DNA of 64,000 nt from NCBI GenBank assembly GCA_032358255.1, contig JAULBX010014092.1, positions 1-64,000 on the forward strand. Reading direction: 5' to 3'. Shown here piece by piece: positions 58,201 through 64,000 of this stretch; within the stretch, counting starts at the first letter, position 1, and the number at the start of each line of letters is the position of its first letter. The notes under the pieces were generated by a model. It ran no database searches. It was not told the DNA's origin and saw nothing but the letters and a program-made list of their open reading frames with translations. A program made the translations under genes and the position numbers. This stretch comes from Heterotrichella gracilis (taxonomy: Eukaryota; Sar; Xanthophyceae; Tribonematales; Xanthonemataceae).

Positions 58201-58808
58201 GAGTGCACTACATGATGCGCTTGTCTTGGTAATTTGAATTGCCCCAGTTGTTGCAAGGGTGTGCAGCAGAAAAGCCGGTGACCGCATTCTTGAAGTTGAC
58301 ACATTTGTCAAATGATTACAATAATATCGTATTTTGCCTGGAACAATATTTGCAAATTGTAGTCACTACCATTGTTGCCATTGCATGTAACAGTTGCACA
58401 CACCCTGCTCAGCCCAGTCTTGCAGCAACAGCTAGCATCAATGCCAGCCTGGTACCGGGTACTGTGTCCGCTGATATTGTTTTAGAAAATGTCCAAATCC
58501 CTGACACACGACAATCTCATTAAAAGTAATTCCCAGTTGAACTGCTGAGCAAGTGCGAGCCTACAACCTAATTTAGGCTAGCTAGCTGATTTCAACCTAA
58601 CCTAGCTCATCTAAGGACCATCGGGTCCCACAGTACATCAACATCCAATTTCACCAACCTGCTGCTATTAGCCTCATAACGTCACGCAGTACGTCGTTAG
58701 TTCGCTGATTCAGACACTGCTTGCAAAAAACAAAGGTACCTCACTATTTTCCTTATGACGCAGGTTTCCAAGGACTCTGTGTCGGGCACAAGCATTCACC
58801 CGCAATAG
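49261..58808 (+). CDS. SMC-family ATPase, divergent member, complete
   Basis: SMC proteins are ring-forming ATPases that fold or hold chromosomes. Twenty-three exons join in frame from ATG 49261 to TAG 58808, giving 1156 residues, a normal SMC length. Walker A is VGPNGCGKSN (about residue 33-42). A long coiled coil follows, a hinge lies near 470-640 (PLDTITFVDN, then VMVPLDFMQYEARYENALKR), then a second coiled coil. The signature is LSGGQRTLVSLALVL (about 1064) and Walker B is SLFLLDEVDAALDEHNQ (about 1090). The N-terminal insert VNNPTDIAAVIGESSGYKR aligns with the SMC EEAAGT region but is unusual. It does not match SMC1, 3, 4, 5 or 6 well; RTLVSLALVL is nearest SMC2, yet the N-terminus (AFKSIGGDW) is atypical. 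One intron (53507-53664) uses a GC donor. Exons: 49261-49389, 49712-49801, 50152-50292, 50435-50522, 50725-50773, 50951-51038, 51182-51352, 51599-51736, 52050-52224, 52607-52763, 53043-53506, 53665-53843, 54203-54274, 54621-54758, 54940-55139, 55471-55654, 55847-55945, 56404-56625, 56781-56876, 57068-57217, 57503-57676, 57932-58153, 58764-58808. Confidence 0.9.
56035..56093. repeat. 23-base foldback in an SMC intron
   Basis: Arms at 56035-56057 and 56071-56093 (CATCAGGGGTGTTGATATA and its reverse) pair with one mismatch around a 13-base loop. It resembles a small foldback element or a hairpin RNA precursor; no target-site repeat is obvious. Confidence 0.85.
56229..56291. repeat. Second foldback, 14-base perfect arms
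   Basis: GCCGCCCAGTGTCG at 56229-56242 pairs perfectly with 56278-56291; the inner part ATTCC/GGAAT can pair too. It lies 136 bases from the first foldback, in the same intron. Confidence 0.85.
57255..57368 (+). repeat. Two 42-base potential microexons in an SMC intron
   Basis: 57255-57296 encodes LTYGSLVSSLLPTK and 57327-57368 encodes LTFGSLVRSLLPTK, both copies of the preceding exon's tail (57176-57217). Each has an acceptor AACCAG, a donor GTGCAT or GTGCCT, and is a whole number of codons in phase 0. The spacers are telomere-like CCCTAAACC text. Confidence 0.9.
57781..57822 (+). repeat. 42-base copy of the head of the SMC Walker B exon
   Basis: After an acceptor GATCAG, 14 codons read RKVVFLALVLVLVL, matching RTLVSLALVLAAAR at 57932. 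A donor GTGCGT follows directly. Frame is phase 0 on both sides, so it could act as an alternative or extra exon next to the LSGGQ signature. Confidence 0.85.
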
Positions 58809-59155
58809 CCAATGGACTACAAGTATGATACAGACTGCGTACAGATCTCCATTCTCCTACTACCACGTACATATGTTGCGGGAACATCCCCATCAAATAA
58901 CAAGTACTAGATTGTTGTTTTTAGTGACAAAGTGCGGATTTGTTGCTTATGCAGGCATTCGTTGCAGTGCTGACTGACAGAACTTAATTTGACATTTGCT
59001 AGTAATATTGCGTCCATGCGGACTCTGCCCCCCATGACCAATCAGCATTTAATAATTCCAAGACTGCTCTGCTCCTTCCCACACAATGGCACCATGCCAG
59101 TGATCGCCCAAAGCGACCTGTCTGTAAGCTCCTTGCACCGCAGTCCACTGCCAGT
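58809..59155. other. Convergent gap, SMC and hydrolase 3' ends
   Basis: About 350 bases between two stop codons. It holds the 3' untranslated ends of both genes. Nothing else recognised. Confidence 0.7.
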
Positions 59156-60864
59156 TCATGCATTTTGAGCAAATCCCCGCTGCGCCAGTTGCTGCGCCCG
59201 CTGCATGTGGATGTCCGGCGTCGTCCCAAACGAGGGCGCCAAGATGTCAAACAGGCCGTCGGGGTTGTCGCTGTGCACCCAGTGCCCAGAGTCCGCCAGC
59301 TCATGCACCCTGTGGCCAAACGCCCTGATCATGTCCTCGTCGCGCCCGCCCCACCGGAAGGTGCTGCGGTCCGCCTTGACAAAGTCCACCGTCACGCCCT
59401 TGGGAGGGTCCTTCAGGAAGGACCACAGCTGCGTGCTCTCGTAGGACTGGTACATCTGCGTGATGCCCTCCAGGTCAAACACCCAGTTGAGGTGGTTGTT
59501 GCTGCCGTTGATCGGCCGCAGGTTGGTGATGGCCCACCGGGCAATGGGCAGGCTGAACCCCGTAGCTACCAGGTAGTCCACCACCGCGTGCCGATTGGCA
59601 ATGGGCAGTGGCAGGCTGCGCAGGGTGGTGATGAGGTCGGCTGGGTGGTCTTGGCGCCCAAAGTCTCCTGCCCGCACGTCCCCGGGGAGCGCATCCAGCA
59701 CCCACACCTGCACAGCGGCACACAGGGGTTCAGGGGCCGCACAGGAAGGCTGTGAAGAACACTCACAGGATAAGAAAACCTTTGTCAATGTTTCAGGGTT
59801 GAATGGGTGGTGACATCCATATTTAATGATTTATTGATTTATTTACTTTTATTGTGCACGGGTGGTGACGTACCTTGACAGGCCTGGGGAGGTGCATGCT
59901 CACTCTGCCAAACAGCTCCGCCATGCTCATGACCACCTTGCCGCCAAAGGAGTGGCCAATCAGCATCTCAGGGAACAGCTTCAGCTGCTGCAGCAGGCGC
60001 AGCACGTCCTCTGCCGCGCTGTGCACCGTGTGGGGCCCGGTTGGCCTTTGCGGGAGGGTTGCAGACTCCCCATGGCAGCGCAAGTCCACGATCAGCACTT
60101 GCCACGAGGGGAAGCCCTGCAAAAGGTGTGGTAAACAAGTGGTTGGAGACACGGTGGCGTGAAGCATAAGGTATATATACACAACCCGCTGGGGACAAGT
60201 TGTCCAAAGGTGTGGTTTTGAGGCAAAAATACCTGGCAGGCATGCCGTGCAGTAGAAGCAAGACAGGTGGGTGCGTGCCCTAGTGCTGTACCGTACCTCA
60301 ACTAGCCTGTGGGCAAAGGAGAGCATGTTCCTGCGCGAGCCCAGTATGCCATGGACCAGCACGGCTGTGGGTGGCGCCCTTGAACGGTGGTTCTCGCTCC
60401 ACCTCACCTGCAGCACCGTGAACACAGCCAGTTCAGCAACTGCACAGGCACCTGTTACAGGCATGAAGGAATGCCACACCACATAGACCACAGGCTGTAC
60501 TCACCAAAGGGCCTTGCACCAGCTCGTATGCCACAGTGGGTGCAGACAGCTCAGCTGGTTTTGATCTGGAGGTTGGGTTCACCACTGGGCGTTCCAGCAG
60601 TGTTGCACCGAGGCATTGAACCTTCGTTATGACGCTCCTGGTACGCTGCAGCAGGACAACACGTTGGTCAGGTAGGTGGCAACCAAGCTGCAGCATGCAG
60701 GTACAGGGTCCAACAATCCAAGCACCACTTCACCGACGAAAACTTACAGTGTTGGCTTGCTTGCTCAGAAGCCCGATGGACGCATGGCTGTGCTTCTGAC
60801 ACAGCAGGCGTGGGAGGTTGACGGACGCGTGCAGGGCTGGCAACCGGTTCTGGACGGACAACAT
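59156..60864 (-). CDS. Alpha/beta hydrolase, ABHD11-like
   Basis: Five exons join in frame to 387 residues: 60864-60748, 60645-60505, 60407-60297, 60116-59874, 59707-59156. The N-terminal 40 residues (MLSVQNRLPALHASVNLPRL) are basic and amphipathic, typical of an organelle targeting peptide. The fold follows: VAYELV, TAVLVHGILGSRRNM (oxyanion region), LIVDLRCHGES, and the nucleophile elbow IGHSFGGKV (Ser about residue 175). Later ones are VDFVKADRSTFRW (acid region) and DSGHWVHSDNPDG (catalytic His). This arrangement matches ABHD11 and its plant relatives, esterase-like enzymes. The substrate is unknown. The intron between the last two exons and the next carries no clear exon copies, unlike most genes here. 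Confidence 0.88.
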
Positions 60865-62285
60865 CTTTTCCTTGGTGTGACGCCCCACCCCCCCAGGGTC
60901 GCCCTCAAGCTGCGATGGGCCTAACGCCGGACCCAAGGAGCAAGTAAACTGTACCAGCAGGTGTTTAAAGGCAAACGCAGCAGCACATATGCTTTCCTGG
61001 CCGTTTCTAAGTCCAGATCAGCTGGCAAATAAGTTGGTTCGCTGGCACTATCGCTGTCCTCGAGGCACCTTGTAAGGCAACGATTGGGTCCCCGCGCGAC
61101 ACTTGAACAAGCAACAACACTGTATGCACTAAGAAAGACCGTAACCCTGCACTCCACACGCTGACATCCAAGCTATGGCACGCAAAGCTGCATAAATATC
61201 TCAGAACAGGTTGTGCCAAACTTGAACGAAGGGAAATTGATCAGTGCGTCCAATTGGGGCCGTCCAGTGGGGGGAATGTTATGTCACGAAAACACAGAGT
61301 CTCTTCAGGACCCAGTCAGCAGCAAACAGGCGTTTTCAATTGGCCTTAACAGGTGGGCAAAGCTCACAGGAAAACCTGTTTGGAAGGTTGTTACTGAGTG
61401 GGAGTCTAGAGGAGACATGGGCACCGTTGCTGCCCCTGTCAAAATGGGGCACTTGATCAACTGTGCACTGCCATGGCTGCCAATAGCGAGCCTGGCCACA
61501 GCGTTGCAACACACTGCAAACTGCCTAGGATAGTTGAAGGCATTCCACAGCACTGCAAGCCCCTTATCTGGCCTGGGTAATTTCCTCCAAGCACCACCTT
61601 GGGCCAGATACCCAGGTAAGTGCCTTGCTGACAACCACATCTGAATTGGCCATGTGTCAAGGGCGATTTGTTGCATCACTGCCTTGCTGAGAAGCAAAGG
61701 ACAGCAGCCACAACGTCGAGTTGTCAGGTTGATTGCTTACAGCACATTGCTATAAGCCACTTGAACAAGATAGACAATACAATCAAGGAGCTGGAACAGA
61801 AAACCACTGCTTGCACTAACCACAATTCCCACCCTCATTGACCACGCAACTGCTGTGACACAACTCGCGGCATAATCCACAGCACTCTAGGAGCTGGGAA
61901 GGAACAGTCCAACTGATAACCATAAACCCACTACTATTGCCTGTGTGCCTGACCAACAACGCTGGTGATTTTACTGGGCTTGAACCCTTTTTTTCGCTTG
62001 GTATCACGTCATATCAAACTGCTGATACTCTCCACCCAGCCGCCGCCTTGACAGGCAAGGCACACTACTAGCTTATTCCCGGCTACCCCGCACGTGTCAC
62101 CCACAGCCGTGTGGCTGCCACAAGCAGTGCTGCACTGCCAAAACATCCTGCAAGATAATAGCTGAGGGTTCGAAGTGCACACCACCTACTTGAGCAGCTG
62201 CTGGCAAGCACTGAGAAGGCTACAGCTACCAACGGGCTGACAACAAACTGTTCCCTCCCATTTGCATCCATGGGACTGAACCCGC
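60865..62285. other. Intergenic region, no gene recognised
   Basis: This 1.4-kb stretch lies between the hydrolase start and the RGG-protein stop, both on the minus strand, so it holds a promoter and a 3' end. The longest frame (61305-61697, minus, 130 codons) shows no family or motif. I see no repeats or RNA genes. Confidence 0.6.
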
Positions 62286-63913
62286 TCACAGGGCTGGGAA
62301 GGCAGTGCTGTCGTTGATGCTGATGGTGCTCTTGCTCCCGTCGCGGGGGGCGTAGGACTCGCGTGGCGCATAGGACTCGCGGGGGGCGTACCCCTCACGT
62401 GGGGCATACCCGCCGCGCCCGCGCCCGCCCTCGCCGCGGCCCTCACCGCGACCCTCGCCACGCCCGCCTCTCCTGCCGCCGCCCCCCCGTGGCGCCGACG
62501 TGGGCGCGCTGCCCCTGAAGCCCACCTCGATGGTCTGCTTCTCCTTGATCGCCTTGTCCTTGGTGCCCTTGACCTTGGTCTTGGCCCCCGGCAGCTCCAG
62601 CCCAGTGGCCTCCTCCTCCTTCTCCTTGGGCAGCGCCTGCATGCCCTTGAACTGGCCCAGGTCCACATTGACCACCACTGGGTCCTTCTTCTTGTTCAGC
62701 TTGGCTTTCTGCTCCTCGACAATCTTCTCGTACTCCTCCAGGCTCATCTGGATCTCCTCCTCCTCCTTGGAAGGGGCCTCCACAGGGGCGGGGGCCTCAG
62801 CCTCAGTCTCGGCTGCTGGAGAGGGAGGGGTGGGGTGAGGAGGGGTGGCTGGGACAGGTGTATAAGGGTTTGGGTGGGTGACATGGGCGAATGCTTGGCG
62901 CGCTGGTGTGCGCGCAATGGGTGCTACTATGTAGGTGTTGAAGAGGAGCAAAGGTGGTTGTACATGCAGTGGCCACTATGCAGCTGCTGCTATAGCCAGC
63001 AATGGAGCTGACTGCACGCGTGTGGGCAACCCCGGGTTGCAGATGTATGCACAAAGCACACAGACGGCTGTGACCATCAACACTGCGACTGCGCATTTGC
63101 ACGCGCGCTAGCGCAACGTGTAAACAACTGTTATCTGGGACTACAGTAGGACACAAAACGCTGCTGTATGGAACACCGCACCAGGGCAAGGCAAGGCAAC
63201 AACAAATCTGCACACTCAATGTCCCATCACTTGATGCCCACAGGCCAATCAAACCACCCACGTATATATGTGCATTTGATACCAAACCAAAGAGGGACAA
63301 CGCTAACAGACAAAACCTTCAAATACACACCCAACCGCTATGTATAGGCAGCGATGCACCGGCTGCATGCTGGGTGCATCATCGTCGCCTTACCTGGTGG
63401 GGCATCGGCTGGTGCACCGGTGTCAGACACCCTCACGCTCTCAAGCTGGGCCTGCAGGTCGTCATCCTCAGTGCCCCAGTTGCCCCTACCAGCGCCACCG
63501 CGCTTCTCGCCCTCATGTCCACGCCCAGTGGCATCACGCCTGTCATACTCCCGCCTGGGGCCCCTGCCTTCGCCACGGCCTCCCCTGCCCCTGCCCTCGC
63601 CACGGCCCCTGCCCTCCCCACGCCCACGGCTGCTCCTGCCGCGGCCGCCGTTGAAGGAATCTGTTTGCTCGCCATCGGTGGCCCTGGGGGCTGCGTCCCT
63701 GTCGTAGCCACGGCCTCCACGCCCCCCGCGAGGAGCACCACGGTCTCCCCCACGGCCTCCACGGGCAGCAACCGGTGCCTCCTTGGCTGGTGCGGCCGCC
63801 TTAGCGGGCTTCTCCTCCGCCTTGGGGGCGGCCTTGGCCACTACTGGCGCGGTGGGTGTGGTCTCGTCCTCATCAAGCAAGGCAAAGAGGTTTGTTGATA
63901 TCACCCCTGCCAT
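62286..63913 (-). CDS. HABP4/SERBP1-type RGG-repeat mRNA-binding protein
   Basis: HABP4/SERBP1 proteins (plant RGGA, yeast Stm1 relatives) bind mRNA and sit on idle ribosomes. Two exons, 63913-63394 and 62815-62286, join in phase to 349 residues. The N-terminus MAGVISTNLFALLDEDE is the family's Stm1_N motif. A long RGG region follows (ARGGRGGDRGAPRGGRGGRG and RGEGRGRGGRGEGRGPRREY). Then come GNWGTEDDDLQAQLE and the helical core SLEEYEKIVEEQKAKLNKKK. The end has more RGG text and a tandem peptide (YAPREG, YAPRES, YAPRES, YAPRDG). The start codon is the only one before the conserved motif. Confidence 0.92.
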
Positions 63914-64000
63914 TGCGCACTGGGCTTGGTGCCTTCACCCAGACACCAAGGAGGACCGATGGACCACTGGATTGGCTTCTCTGCGACCCCTGGGCTACTG
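63914..64000 (-). promoter_or_regulatory. 5' leader of the RGG-protein gene
   Basis: The last 87 bases lie directly upstream of the minus-strand start at 63913 and should be 5' untranslated or promoter sequence. No specific element seen. Confidence 0.5.

Noticed and set aside
59165-59755. 196-codon plus-strand frame
   Set aside because: It is antisense to the last exon of the hydrolase, which carries the catalytic His block on the minus strand.
1-64000. tRNA, rRNA or complete transposable elements
   Set aside because: I found no convincing A-box/B-box pair, no rRNA motif, and no transposase or reverse-transcriptase frame.

Overview
The window is nuclear DNA of a eukaryote, most likely a unicellular green alga. 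The protein genes are cut into many small exons with GT-AG introns, and almost every exon pair I joined keeps the reading frame. Two products point to a plastid-bearing, ciliate-ancestry lineage: a SecY2-type plastid translocase and a large ASH-domain protein of the axonemal kind. Plant-type telomere motifs (CCCTAAA/TTTAGGG) litter the introns. The lineage is inferred from protein likeness only; no rRNA or tRNA gene was found.

Layout, left to right: (1) 2.0-6.9 kb, minus: ten-exon ATP-grasp ligase of the carnosine synthase kind, sharing a divergent promoter gap with (2) RRP7, a ribosome-assembly factor (7.5-10.5 kb, plus). (3) 11.5-12.9 kb, minus: NDUFAF3-like complex I assembly factor. (4) 14.5-19.3 kb, plus: plastid SecY2. 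(5) 20.1-22.7 kb, minus: THYN1/EVE-domain protein with a 9-base first coding exon. (6) 23.6-31.2 kb, minus: helical-repeat protein ending in a MYND zinc finger, with a 100-N assembly gap inside an intron tandem array. (7) 33.8-35.4 kb, plus: membrane protein with a coiled coil. (8) 37.7-45.7 kb, plus: ASH-domain protein. (9) 46.0-48.5 kb, minus: unrecognised helical protein, head-to-head with (10) a complete 23-exon SMC-family ATPase (49.3-58.8 kb, plus). (11) 59.2-60.9 kb, minus: alpha/beta hydrolase like ABHD11. (12) 62.3-63.9 kb, minus: HABP4/SERBP1-type RGG protein. These are unrelated housekeeping genes rather than a pathway cluster.

The striking feature is structural. Most introns here carry degenerate copies of the edge of their own neighbouring exon, often in tandem and usually with the splice site attached. 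At four places the copies form potential microexons of 21, 24 or 42 bases with both splice sites and a preserved frame. The 26.5-27.0 kb intron consists almost wholly of such units and its two flanking exon edges join to one continuous reading frame, as expected for an intron born by tandem duplication of an exon segment. Gene models were built by eye from splice signals and frame; 5' ends of four genes remain open.
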